Source: JACQFZ01 sp045810625
GTDB taxonomy: Bacteria > Pseudomonadota > Gammaproteobacteria > Acidiferrobacterales > Sulfurifustaceae
Assembly: GCA_045810625.1 (NCBI GenBank)
Contig: JBJMVQ010000049.1
Coordinates: forward strand, 62,001 to 126,000
Length of the DNA stretch: 64,000 bases
Direction of reading: 5' to 3'
Shown: positions 17,120 to 25,530 of the stretch, one piece after another
Position numbering within the stretch: the first letter of the stretch is position 1
How the letters are laid out: each line of letters starts with the position of its first letter
Program-made: the position numbers and the translations under genes
Notes under the pieces: generated by a model
Databases searched by the model: none
What the model saw: only the letters and a program-made list of their open reading frames with translations
Told to the model about the DNA's origin: nothing

Positions 17120-17920
17120 CGACCGAGCTGGCGTTAGCGCAGTGCGCCTGCACGTTGTTCGAGTGCTCGCGGGTTGCGATGAATTGGGCGACTACTTGCG
17201 ACGCTGCATGGGTAACGGGCGAGTGGCGCTTGCCAAGACCGACGTGGCAACGTATTCGTGCGCTGCGCGCCGATCGGTTAGTGGCAGACCGTGTCGAACA
17301 GACTCGTGTTCGGGCAGAAGTCCCGGTAGCTGCCGGCGGCCTTGCCGTCGAGCCAGCGCGTGCAGGTCTGCGCCTGCCGGCACCGACACTACGTAGCCGC
17401 GTACCCCTCGTCATCGAGTTCCAGTCGATCGAGCATTCGCACCACCCGGTCTGCACGTGCTTCGTGCCCGCGAGTCAGTTCTGGAAGAATCCATCACGGC
17501 CGTCCTCCGCCGCTTGATCGTGTGTTAACGCTAGGCGGGTCGAGTTCGGACGGCCTTGATTTCGGTCAACGTACGCTCCAAGCGCAATATTGCTGCACGA
17601 TGCTTGAGCCGGGAATGGGCGAATCGTCCCGATTTTTATGGCTCGGCTAAGATCTGGAAGCGGAAAGAAATAACGGATCGGTGGATTCGTCCCGACCGGG
17701 TGGCGGATTGTCCCAGTCGTTCGCTTATCGGGCTATCCCGATCTGCGGTCTCAACAGGGATAGGGAGCAACGTGCTTCGGCGCTGTTAAGATATGCACGC
17801 ACCGGGTCGCGAGGGGCGTCCCGGCGAGTGGAGGGCGGTCGGCTGCTGCCGCCATGCGACGGGTCGCGAAAGCCAGTTTAACGGTAACAAAACGCAACAA
17901 TAAGATATCGGAGAGCGGTT
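17120..17920. other. Long intergenic region upstream of the acyl-CoA dehydrogenase pair
   Basis: No intact gene is convincing. The left part holds a decayed Cys-rich coding stretch on the minus strand (17278-17520). The right part, 17521-17920, shows nothing I can name and presumably contains the promoter of the acyl-CoA dehydrogenase genes. Confidence 0.5.
17278..17520 (-). pseudogene. Possible remnant of a small Cys-rich protein gene
   Basis: Reading the minus strand, one frame gives coding-like AAEDGRDGFFQN, an internal TGA, then LAGTKHVQTGWCECSIDWNS. A second frame continues with CRCRQAQTCTRWLDGK and AAGSYRDFCPNTSLFDTVCH, ending at a TAA at 17278-17280. Joining them needs one readthrough and one frameshift. 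The cysteines and the clean stop suggest the end of a secreted Cys-rich protein. This is pattern reading only; no homologue is known to me. Confidence 0.3.
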
Positions 17921-19111
17921 ATGAGCGCGGTGATGAACGAGTTGGAAGCATTTCGTCGGGAAACGCGGGCATGGTTGGAAACGAATTGCCCGCAGAGCAT
18001 GCGCGGTCCCATAACAAGCTATGCCGATGTCTGCTGGGGCGGACGCAACTTTAAGTTCGCGAGCGAGGACCAGCGCCTGTGGCTCGAGCGCATGGCGAAG
18101 CGCGGCTGGACCGCGCCCGAGTGGCCGACGCAGTACGGCGGCGGCGGGCTTTCGAAGGAACAAGCGAAGATCCTGCGCGAAGAGATGGCGCGCATCGGCG
18201 CGCGCCAACCGCTTCATAGTTTCGGTCTTTCGATGATCGGCCCGGCGATCCTCAAGTACGGAGCCGAGGCGCTGAAGCGCCAGCACATCCCGCCGATCAT
18301 CCGCGGTGAAATCCGCTGGTGCCAAGGGTACAGCGAGCCGAACGCCGGCTCGGATCTCGCCGGCCTGCAAACGCGCGCTGAGGACAAGGGCGATCACTTC
18401 ATCGTCAACGGCCAGAAGATCTGGACGTCCTATGCCGACAAGGCCGACTGGATGTTTTGTCTCGTGCGCACGAACTCGACGGCGAAGAAGCAGCTGGGTA
18501 TCAGCCTCGTGCTGTTCGACATGACGTCGCCGGGCGTTACGACACGCCCCATCAAGCTCATTTCCGGCGCGTCGCCGTTCTGCGAAACGTTTCTCGACAA
18601 CGTTCGCGTCGGCAAGGACCAGGTGGTCGGCGAGATCGACGAAGGCTGGACGGTCGCGAAGTATCTGCTCACGCACGAGCGCGAGATGATCAGCGGCATG
18701 GGTCTCTCCGCCATCGGCGTCAAGTCGCTCGGTGAGCAAGCGGTCGACGTGTTGGGGCTCGAGGACGGCCGGCTCGCGGACGAATTCATGCGCGCCGACG
18801 TCGCAAAGTTTGAAATCGACGCCAAGGCGTTCGAGCTGACGCGCGAGCGCGTGATCGACGAGGCGAAATCCGGCCAGGGTGTGGGGAACACGTCGGCGAT
18901 GCTGAAGTATTACGGCACCGAGCTGAACAAGCGCCGCCACGAGCTGACGATCGCGCTCTACGGCAGCGACGCCATGGTGTGGGAGGGCGCAGCGTGGAAC
19001 GAAGGCACGCGCGCGCGCGAATGGCTGCGATCGAAAGGCAACTCGATCGAAGGCGGCACATCCGAAATCCAGCTCAACGTCATCGCGAGAAATATTCTCG
19101 GCCTCTATTGA
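17921..19111 (+). CDS. Acyl-CoA dehydrogenase, first subunit of a probable two-subunit enzyme
   Basis: A 396-residue flavoprotein with an N-terminal helical domain (FRRETRAWLETNCPQS, WTAPEWPTQYGGGGLS), the FAD/substrate strand region WCQGYSEPNAGSDLAGLQTRAE, NGQKIWTSYADKAD, and the C-terminal helical domain ending SIEGGTSEIQLNVIARNILGL. It should oxidise an acyl-CoA to the enoyl-CoA using FAD and pass electrons to ETF. The paired arrangement with the next, shorter dehydrogenase resembles pimeloyl-CoA dehydrogenase (PimC/PimD) and actinobacterial heteromeric FadE enzymes of side-chain degradation. Substrate not determinable. Confidence 0.85.
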   Translation: MSAVMNELEAFRRETRAWLETNCPQSMRGPITSYADVCWGGRNFKFASEDQRLWLERMAKRGWTAPEWPTQYGGGGLSKEQAKILREEMARIGARQPLHSFGLSMIGPAILKYGAEALKRQHIPPIIRGEIRWCQGYSEPNAGSDLAGLQTRAEDKGDHFIVNGQKIWTSYADKADWMFCLVRTNSTAKKQLGISLVLFDMTSPGVTTRPIKLISGASPFCETFLDNVRVGKDQVVGEIDEGWTVAKYLLTHEREMISGMGLSAIGVKSLGEQAVDVLGLEDGRLADEFMRADVAKFEIDAKAFELTRERVIDEAKSGQGVGNTSAMLKYYGTELNKRRHELTIALYGSDAMVWEGAAWNEGTRAREWLRSKGNSIEGGTSEIQLNVIARNILGLY

Positions 19112-19162
19112 TTGCGCTCGCGCACGCGTCGTATGCATAACTAAATAAATAAGGTACAGCCA

Positions 19163-20305
19163 ATGACACTCTTGGTACTGACGGAAGAACAAATCATGCT
19201 CAAGGACTCCGCAAAGGAGTTCTTGAAGGAACAGGGTTCGGTCAAAGAGCTGCGTCGCCTGCGCGACGAGCGCGACGCCACCGGTTTTTCGCCGAAGCTG
19301 TGGCAAAGCATGGTAGAGCTTGGGTTTGCGGGCACACTGATCCCCGACGATTTCGGCGGTTCCGGGTTCGGCCATGTCGGCATGGGCCAGATCATGGAAG
19401 AGTGCGGACGCAACCTGACCGCCTCGCCGTTGTTCGCCACCGCCATCCTCGGCGCCTCCGCGCTTCTTCTTGCGGGAAGTGAGCAACAAAAGCGCGAGCT
19501 GCTGCCGCAGATCGCCGGCGGTCAGCTGCTGCTCGCGCTGGCTGCGGATGAAGCGGTGCGGCACGCGCCCGCCAATGTGAGCGTGCGCGCCGAGAAGAAG
19601 GGCGACGGCTTCGTCGTCAACGGCCGGAAGACGTTCGTTGCCGACGGGCACATCGCGGACAAGCTTATCGTGTCGGTCCGTACATCGGGCGAGCGCAGCG
19701 ACAAGCGCGGCCTGACGCTCTTATTAGTTGATCGGACGGCTAAGGGCGTCGAGGTCGAACGCACGGTGATGGTCGACAGCCGGAACAGCGCCATCGTCAA
19801 GTTCAACAACGTCCAGGTGCCGGCCGCCGCCGTGCTCGGCAAGGTGGACGAAGGTCACGCCGTGCTCGCACGCATACTCGATATCGGCAATGCGCATCTC
19901 GCCGCGGAGCTGCTCGGTATCGCCGAGGAGGCGTTCGACCGAACCGTGCAGTATCTCAAAGAACGCAAGCAGTTCGGCGTCTACATCGGCTCGTTTCAGG
20001 CGCTGCAGCACCGCGCCGCGCATTTGTGGAGCGCGATCGAGCTGGTGAAGTCGAGCGTGCTCAAGGCGCTGCAAGCGCTCGATGCCAACACCGCCGATGT
20101 GCCGATGCTCGTCAGTGTCGCCAAAGCGAAAGCCTGTGAGACGGCGGAGCTCGCCACCAACGAAGCGGTGCAAATGCACGGCGGCATCGGCATGACCGAC
20201 GAGTTCGAGATCGGCTTTTTCCTCAAGCGCGCGCGGCCGGCGCAGCAGTTGTTCGGTGACTATCGATATCACGCCAACCGCTTCGCCGAGCTGAGCGGGT
20301 ACTAG
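19163..20305 (+). CDS. Acyl-CoA dehydrogenase, second subunit of a probable two-subunit enzyme
   Basis: A 380-residue acyl-CoA dehydrogenase family protein: LTEEQIMLKDSAKEFLKEQ, LIPDDFGGSGFGHVGMGQIMEECGR, NGRKTFVADGHIADKLIVSV, then FDRTVQYLKERKQFGVYIGSFQALQHR and AVQMHGGIGMTDEFEIGFFLKRA. The usual TEP-x-AGSD block is replaced by ADEAVRHAPANVSV, so this subunit has diverged at the flavin site and may be the non-catalytic partner. It follows the first dehydrogenase after about 50 bp on the same strand. An alpha/beta heteromer is inferred from this pairing. Confidence 0.83.
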   Translation: MTLLVLTEEQIMLKDSAKEFLKEQGSVKELRRLRDERDATGFSPKLWQSMVELGFAGTLIPDDFGGSGFGHVGMGQIMEECGRNLTASPLFATAILGASALLLAGSEQQKRELLPQIAGGQLLLALAADEAVRHAPANVSVRAEKKGDGFVVNGRKTFVADGHIADKLIVSVRTSGERSDKRGLTLLLVDRTAKGVEVERTVMVDSRNSAIVKFNNVQVPAAAVLGKVDEGHAVLARILDIGNAHLAAELLGIAEEAFDRTVQYLKERKQFGVYIGSFQALQHRAAHLWSAIELVKSSVLKALQALDANTADVPMLVSVAKAKACETAELATNEAVQMHGGIGMTDEFEIGFFLKRARPAQQLFGDYRYHANRFAELSGY

Positions 20306-20397
20306 GAGAAAGTGGTCCCCGCTGGAGCGAGTGAAGCCATCCGAGCCCTTCGGAGCGTGTCCGAAGGGCTTTGGCGAGTCGAACCTTCTCGCTCGGC

Positions 20398-20630
20398 TTA
20401 CTCCTTCCTCGCTGCCTGCGTGCGGTCTCGTTCTGTCTCCGCGCGTCTTTTGGCAGAGTCGTGCGCGCCTTTCGCCTCGGCCATCGTCTTGTCATGGTTG
20501 GCCTTGGCGTCGTCTTTGCACGCGTCGCGCGCCTTGGCTTTGAACTGCTGATCGCATTGCTTCTTCGCGGCGTTGTAGTCCGTGTCGGCTTTTTCTTCGC
20601 CGATTTGTACTCGGTGTCCGCCTTCGCGGG
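20398..20630 (-). pseudogene. Remnant of a charged, repeat-containing protein gene with a poly-A frameshift
   Basis: On the minus strand one frame reads KADTEYKSAKKK and runs into a five-A tract. Adding one A restores DTDYNAAKKQCDQQFKAKARD, then ACKDDAKANHDKTMAEAKGA, ending at a TAA at 20398-20400. Repeated D-x-x-Y-x-x-A-K-x-x-C-D units resemble a betaproteobacterial family of secreted Lys/Ala/Asp-rich proteins. No signal peptide or start remains, so the gene is truncated at its 5' end and frameshifted. A sequencing error in the A tract could explain the frameshift but not the missing start. Confidence 0.5.
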
Positions 20631-20853
20631 CCGACGAACTCCGAGCGAATTCGTTAGTAAGCGAGAATCGGGGCGCGGCTCGACGGCGCGCACAACATCG
20701 CCGTGCCTGGCAATCGACGCCCGCCCGTCGCTACATTTCCGCGTTTGTCGCCGACCATGCTCTGACCAACGACAGCGCCCGGTTTGACTCGTGCCGCGTT
20801 GCGCCCCTAGCATGATCGCCACAAAATCCGATAACTCCCAGGAGCGGAGAACA

Positions 20854-21810
20854 ATGAGAAGAATTTACTCGTACGTCATCGCGTCGTTGCTCGCCGGATG
20901 CACCACCGCAGGTTCGCCTCCCGCCGGCGACGCCATGCTGTATGGAGCGCGGACGCTGCCCGTCGCGGACTACGCGACCAAGAACCTTCGCGTTACTTTC
21001 ATCGGCGTCGCCACGCTGCTCTTCGACGACGGCGAAACCGCGATCATGACCGACGGTTATTTCACGCGCGCACCGCGCGAAGCGCTGACCAACGTCGCGC
21101 CCGATCGCGATCGGATCACGCGTGCGCTCGCGCGCGCCGGCGTCAAATCGCTCGCTGCCGTCATTCCCGTGCACTCGCACTTCGATCACGCGCTCGATTC
21201 GCCGATCGTCGCGCAGCAAACCGGCGCGCTGCTGGTCGGCTCGACCTCGACCGCAAATATCGGCCGCGGTTACGGCCTCCCCGAAAACCGCATTCGCGTG
21301 CCGCGCGACGGCGAGACGCTGAAATTCGGCCGCTTCAATGTCACGTTCCTCAAGTCGGCGCATCTGCCGAACAACTTCGCGATGGGCGAGATCGAGGCGC
21401 CGCTCGCGCCGCCGGCCAAGGCGACCGACTACAAAGTCGGCGAGGCCTACACGCTGCTGGTCGAGCACGACGGGCGGACGATCCTGATTCAAGGCAGCGC
21501 AGGCTTCATTCCCGGCGCCTTGAACGGAAGCAAAGCGGACGTCGCGTACCTCGGCATCGGCGGCCTCAACACGCAGGACGACAAGTACCGCGAAGGCTAC
21601 TGGCACGAGATCGTGCGCGCCGTCGGCGCGCGCCGCGTCGTGCCGATCCACTGGGACAATTTTTTCGTCACGCTCGATGAAGACCTCAAACCTGGCACCG
21701 GCCTCGATCAATCGATGCGGTTCGTGCTCGCGAGCGGCCAGCGCGACGGCGTCGACATCCGCATGCCGGTCGCGTGGCAAGCAGCGGATCCGTTCGCGGG
21801 GATGAAGTAG
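20854..21810 (+). CDS. Metallo-beta-lactamase-fold lipoprotein
   Basis: A 318-residue product. The N-terminus is a lipoprotein signal (RRIYSYVIASLLAGC, lipobox LAGC), so it should be anchored in a membrane facing the periplasm. The mature part is an MBL-fold hydrolase: VTFIGVATLLFDDGETAIMTDG, metal motif VHSHFDHALDS, then LIQGSAGFIPG and a late metal His in RRVVPIHWDNF. The second His of the usual HxHxDH motif is kept (H-S-H-F-D-H). The substrate is unknown. The start at 20854 has GGAGCGGAG upstream and gives the signal peptide. Confidence 0.82.
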   Translation: MRRIYSYVIASLLAGCTTAGSPPAGDAMLYGARTLPVADYATKNLRVTFIGVATLLFDDGETAIMTDGYFTRAPREALTNVAPDRDRITRALARAGVKSLAAVIPVHSHFDHALDSPIVAQQTGALLVGSTSTANIGRGYGLPENRIRVPRDGETLKFGRFNVTFLKSAHLPNNFAMGEIEAPLAPPAKATDYKVGEAYTLLVEHDGRTILIQGSAGFIPGALNGSKADVAYLGIGGLNTQDDKYREGYWHEIVRAVGARRVVPIHWDNFFVTLDEDLKPGTGLDQSMRFVLASGQRDGVDIRMPVAWQAADPFAGMK

Positions 21811-21872
21811 ATCGTCGAAAGACAAGGGGCCGGTGCGCAGGCGCTGGTCTTTTGTCTATTGTGCGGCACGTG

Positions 21873-22871
21873 TCAAAACCGAAACTTGCGGCCGACGGCG
21901 CAGGGGACGAGCACGTTGTCGTCGAAAATCTTCGCGAGCGCAGACACCGCACGCCATCCCGTGCAGTGACCGGGCATGATTCGTTTGAGCCCAAAGCTCC
22001 GAATGTCGGTCACCGTCTGCGGAATGACGGCTTCCGGCCCGGCACCCGAAAGATGGAATCCGCCGATGACGCCGTAAAGCGGGATGCCGTCGAAGACATT
22101 GCTCGCATGCTTCAACACATTCACCACGCCCGCATGCGAGCACGCCGTGAACACGATCATACCTTTGTCTTTGACGCGCGCCGCGACGTATCGCTCATCC
22201 AAGAGCAGCGGGTCCGCTTCCCATGAAGCATCGGGCGCCGTCCGCTTCATGTGACGCGGCAGGCCGCGCTCGTAGCTGGTTACTCTCGGGATCTCGCCGC
22301 TCAAATAGAAGAGGTCGTCGAGCAGCAGACGCGGTTCCGCATCGTTCACAACCGTCGCTCCGGCTTCGGTCAGCGCGCGGACGCTCGGTATGTCTTTGAA
22401 CGGCATATAGCGTCCGTCCGCGAGTTGCGCGGCGCGCGACACGAACATGCCCGGGTTGACGTGACACGCCACGGCCTTCCCGCCGTTCGTCGACACCACT
22501 TTGCGCACCGCTTCGAGCAGGCCGCCTGCGTGGTCCCAGTGTCCGTGCGAAAGCACGATGGCGCCGACGTCGCCGAACGGGATCCTCAGACGTTCGCCGT
22601 TGCGCGCGACGGCGTACGCTTCGGGGCCCGCGTCGAAAAGGAGCACATGAGACATGTCGCCGACGCGAGCGGTGACGACCAACGACAACCCGAACGCGGC
22701 ACAGCAGAGCGCTTCTCCCGACAGGACCAGATCTTCGTGTTGCCGCAGGTGCCCCCACTCATGGAGCACATCTTGAGGAACGCTCGACAGGCTGTCGGTG
22801 ACATTGTCGACGAGGACGTGTACGTCGAGTGCGTCGACGGGACGAAGATCCCGAGCGAAAGGAGCGACCAT
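21873..22871 (-). CDS. MBL-fold metallohydrolase, COG1237 type
   Basis: A 332-residue product with HVLVDNVTDSLSS near the N-terminus, LLFDAGPE, the metal motif IVLSHGHWDHAGGL, and a C-terminal GMIVFTACSHAGVVNVLKHA then GVIGGFHLSG and IMPGHCTGWRA. This is the arrangement of the COG1237 group, which includes archaeal RFAP-synthase-related and other phosphate-ester-binding enzymes. Activity unproven. The ATG at 22871 has GGAGGAAAG upstream; the open frame extends far upstream but is not coding-like. It is convergent with the MBL lipoprotein gene and divergent from the methanethiol oxidase gene. Confidence 0.82.
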   Translation of the reverse strand: MVAPFARDLRPVDALDVHVLVDNVTDSLSSVPQDVLHEWGHLRQHEDLVLSGEALCCAAFGLSLVVTARVGDMSHVLLFDAGPEAYAVARNGERLRIPFGDVGAIVLSHGHWDHAGGLLEAVRKVVSTNGGKAVACHVNPGMFVSRAAQLADGRYMPFKDIPSVRALTEAGATVVNDAEPRLLLDDLFYLSGEIPRVTSYERGLPRHMKRTAPDASWEADPLLLDERYVAARVKDKGMIVFTACSHAGVVNVLKHASNVFDGIPLYGVIGGFHLSGAGPEAVIPQTVTDIRSFGLKRIMPGHCTGWRAVSALAKIFDDNVLVPCAVGRKFRF

Positions 22872-23254
22872 CGTTCTTTCCTCCGCCTGCAACGGTGACG
22901 AGAGACTTTTGCCGCAGCGCGACTGCGCGCTCGAAGACGATCCGATCGCACTGCGGATCGCAACAGCATGCTCCCGATATTCCGCCACACCAAGATCGAA
23001 TGGCACGCATAGTGCGAGGTTCGCTCTTGCCTCCACTATCGTTGCGCCTATAACGAGTGGCTCGAAGGAAACTTCCGTTGCTGAACTAACACACCGCATG
23101 TTGGTGACGCGCGCGGCGCGCTTCTCTTGTGGCGCGCACGGAGCGGGGTGAGAATGCGTTTCCGCTTTTTTCAGCACGCCGTTTCCCGAGAGAGCTGACC
23201 GGCGGACGGCAGTGACTCCCGGGCGCACGGCGCGCTACTCAAGGAGGATCTGCC

Positions 23255-24661
23255 ATGCCCGCACTAATGCGTCCCGATCCGACGTTTTACCCTTCGCCTC
23301 GCCTCGCAATGGAGGCTCCCGACGAACAGCACGCGTACGTCGCGCTGCTGCGGCCGGACAAGACCAAGCCCGACGCGATGGCCGTCGTCGACACGAAGCC
23401 CGGCTCATCGACTTACGGCAAAGTCGTGCACAAGGTCGAGTTGCCGAACGTCGGCGATGAGCTGCATCACTTCGGCTGGAACGCGTGCAGCTCGATGCTC
23501 TGCCCCACGAACCCGCATCCTTTCACCGAGCGGCGCTATCTGATCGTGCCGGGTATGCGCTCCTCGCGTTTGTACATCATCGATACCAAGCCCGATCCCA
23601 CGAAAGCGAAGATCGTGAAAGTGATCGAAGCGGAGGAAGTGATCTCGCGCACCGGCTACTCGCGGCCGCACACCGTGCACTGCGGGCCGGAAGGCGTGTA
23701 CATCAGCACGCTGGGCGGGAAGGGCGCCGACGGGACCGACGGTGCACCCGGAATTTTTCTGCTCGATTGCGAGAGCTTCGAAGTGCTCGGGCGCTGGGAG
23801 TTGGATCGCGGCGATCAGCGCCTGAGCTACGACTTCTGGTGGAACATCCCGCACGACTACATGATCTCGAGCGAATGGGCGCTGCCGCCGCAGTTCGAGA
23901 ACGGTTTGGTCGGTGAAGATCTGCTCTCCAACCGCTACGGGCATCGGCTGCACTTCTGGGATCTGCACGCGCGCAAGCACATGCAGACGATCGATCTCGG
24001 CGCTAATCATCAGATGGCGCTCGAGGTGCGGCCGGCGCACGAGCCGACCAAGGACTACGGCTTCCTCGGCGTCGTGGTCGACACGACCAATTTGGAAGCG
24101 TCCATCTGGACGTGGTGGAAAGAAAACGGGGAGTTCAAAGCGAAGAAGACCGCGGTGGTGCCGCCGGAGCCGGCCGATCCTGCGAAGTTGCCCGATCTGC
24201 TCAAACCGTTCAAAGCCGTGCCGCCGCTCATCAGCGACATCGACTTGTCGCTCGACGACAAATTTCTTTATGTCTCGTGCTGGGGAACCGGCGAGATGCG
24301 CCAGTACGACGTTTCCGATCCGATGCAACCCAAGCTGTCCGGGTCGGTACGGCTCGGCGGCATCGTCAACCATACCGCGCATCCGAGCGGCAAGCCGTAC
24401 GGCGGCGGACCGCAGATGGTCGAGATCAGTCGCGATGGCGAGCGCGTTTACTTCACCAACTCGCTCTACAGCACGTGGGACCGCCAGTTCTATCCCGACG
24501 GCGTTCCGGGCGCGATGGTAATGGCGAAGGCGAAACCGGGCGGCGGCATCGAGCTCGATCGTAATTTCTGCGTCGAGTTCGAGAAAGGCTACGGCTCGCA
24601 TCAGGTGCGATTGGCAGGCGGTGACTGCTCGACCGATTCGTTCTGCTATCCGTCCGTGTGA
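23255..24661 (+). CDS. mtoX: Methanethiol oxidase / selenium-binding protein SBP56 family
   Basis: A 468-residue protein covering the whole SBP56 beta-propeller: PDEQHAYVALLRP, DELHHFGWNACSSMLC, YLIVPGMRSSRLYIIDTKPDP, RPHTVHCGPEGVYISTLG, NIPHDYMISSEWALP, LYVSCWGTGEMRQYDVSDP and GAMVMAKAKP at the end. Bacterial members oxidise methanethiol to formaldehyde, H2S and peroxide with copper; the His and Cys clusters above are the conserved ones. No signal peptide is evident although some bacterial MtoX proteins are exported. AAGGAGGA precedes the ATG. Homology is clear, enzyme activity inferred. Confidence 0.85.
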   Translation: MPALMRPDPTFYPSPRLAMEAPDEQHAYVALLRPDKTKPDAMAVVDTKPGSSTYGKVVHKVELPNVGDELHHFGWNACSSMLCPTNPHPFTERRYLIVPGMRSSRLYIIDTKPDPTKAKIVKVIEAEEVISRTGYSRPHTVHCGPEGVYISTLGGKGADGTDGAPGIFLLDCESFEVLGRWELDRGDQRLSYDFWWNIPHDYMISSEWALPPQFENGLVGEDLLSNRYGHRLHFWDLHARKHMQTIDLGANHQMALEVRPAHEPTKDYGFLGVVVDTTNLEASIWTWWKENGEFKAKKTAVVPPEPADPAKLPDLLKPFKAVPPLISDIDLSLDDKFLYVSCWGTGEMRQYDVSDPMQPKLSGSVRLGGIVNHTAHPSGKPYGGGPQMVEISRDGERVYFTNSLYSTWDRQFYPDGVPGAMVMAKAKPGGGIELDRNFCVEFEKGYGSHQVRLAGGDCSTDSFCYPSV

Positions 24662-24773
24662 AGATGCGGAGGTGGCCGGCACAGGCGTGGACCCATTCGA
24701 CTTGTCGACGCGAGCGGTCGGTGAGTAATGATGCGCCGACTGCGCGCTGAGATGCGAGCTTCCCCCTCCCAGT

Positions 24774-24798
24774 CCCTCCCCCGCGGTGCGGGGGAGGG
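24774..24798. repeat. C/G-rich palindromic repeat
   Basis: Perfect 11-bp arms CCCTCCCCCGC / GCGGGGGAGGG around GGT, followed by TTAGGG. It lies between the methanethiol oxidase and membrane-protein genes and matches the hairpin at 43564-43589. It lacks a T run, so it is a dispersed repeat rather than a classic terminator. Confidence 0.75.
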
Positions 24799-24848
24799 TT
24801 AGGGTTGCGGGCAAAGCGTTCGTCGTTCTCCCTTCGCTTAAGTGACTG

Positions 24849-25526
24849 GTGCAGCAGCTGACGGAAATCCTCGGCCAACATTCGTGGGCTTGGTGGACGA
24901 TCATCGCCCTCGGGGCCTATCACGGTTTAAACCCGGGAATGGGGTGGCTGTTTGCCGTCTCGAACGGCATGCAGGTGCGGCGCGCGAGCGGAGTATTCCT
25001 CGCGCTGCCGCCAATCGCCTTGGGACATTTGCTCGCGATGGCCGCGGCGCTGTTGCCCTTCGCGCTGGCCGGCTTCTATCTCGAAAAACTCGACGCCATC
25101 CGCGCGACGGCGGCGCTGCTCCTCGTCATCTTTGGCGTCTATAAGCTGCTCTCGCAACGCCATCCGCGTTTTCTTGCCCGCATCGGTCCGTCGCATTTGA
25201 CGTTGTGGTCGTTCCTCATGGCCACCGCACACGGCGCCGGGCTGATGCTGGTTCCGGTCGCGCTTAGCTTGCGTACACACGCCCACGCCGCCCACGCACA
25301 TCACGCGCTTGCCGACTCCGCGGCCGATGGTTTGACGCTCACGCTCGCGGCGACGATTGTGCACACGGCCGCGATGGTGCTAACGGGTGGCGCGATCGCG
25401 TGGGTGGTGTATCGCTATGTGGGGCTCGGACTGCTGCGCCGCAGTTGGCTGAATCTCGATCTGCTTTGGGCCGTGCTGCTGATCGTGGTCGGCGCGATCG
25501 CACTCGCGACGACGCTCTGGAAGTAG
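24849..25526 (+). CDS. Polytopic membrane protein with His-rich loop, possible metal transporter
   Basis: A 225-residue product with about six hydrophobic segments. It starts from a GTG and carries the motif GAYHGLNPGMGWLFAVSNGMQ near residues 22-42, then SFLMATAHGAGLMLVPVAL and a His-rich loop (THAHAAHAHHAL). Such a loop and helix pattern resembles NicO/LysE-type metal or small-molecule exporters. No ATP-binding motif. It follows the methanethiol oxidase gene on the same strand, with a repeat between them, so co-function is possible but not shown. Copper or nickel handling would be a guess. Confidence 0.65.
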   Translation: MQQLTEILGQHSWAWWTIIALGAYHGLNPGMGWLFAVSNGMQVRRASGVFLALPPIALGHLLAMAAALLPFALAGFYLEKLDAIRATAALLLVIFGVYKLLSQRHPRFLARIGPSHLTLWSFLMATAHGAGLMLVPVALSLRTHAHAAHAHHALADSAADGLTLTLAATIVHTAAMVLTGGAIAWVVYRYVGLGLLRRSWLNLDLLWAVLLIVVGAIALATTLWK

Positions 25527-25530
25527 TCGG

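Noticed and set aside
17786..19651. 621-codon open frame on the minus strand
   Set aside because: Antisense to the acyl-CoA dehydrogenases; no domain and non-coding residue bias.
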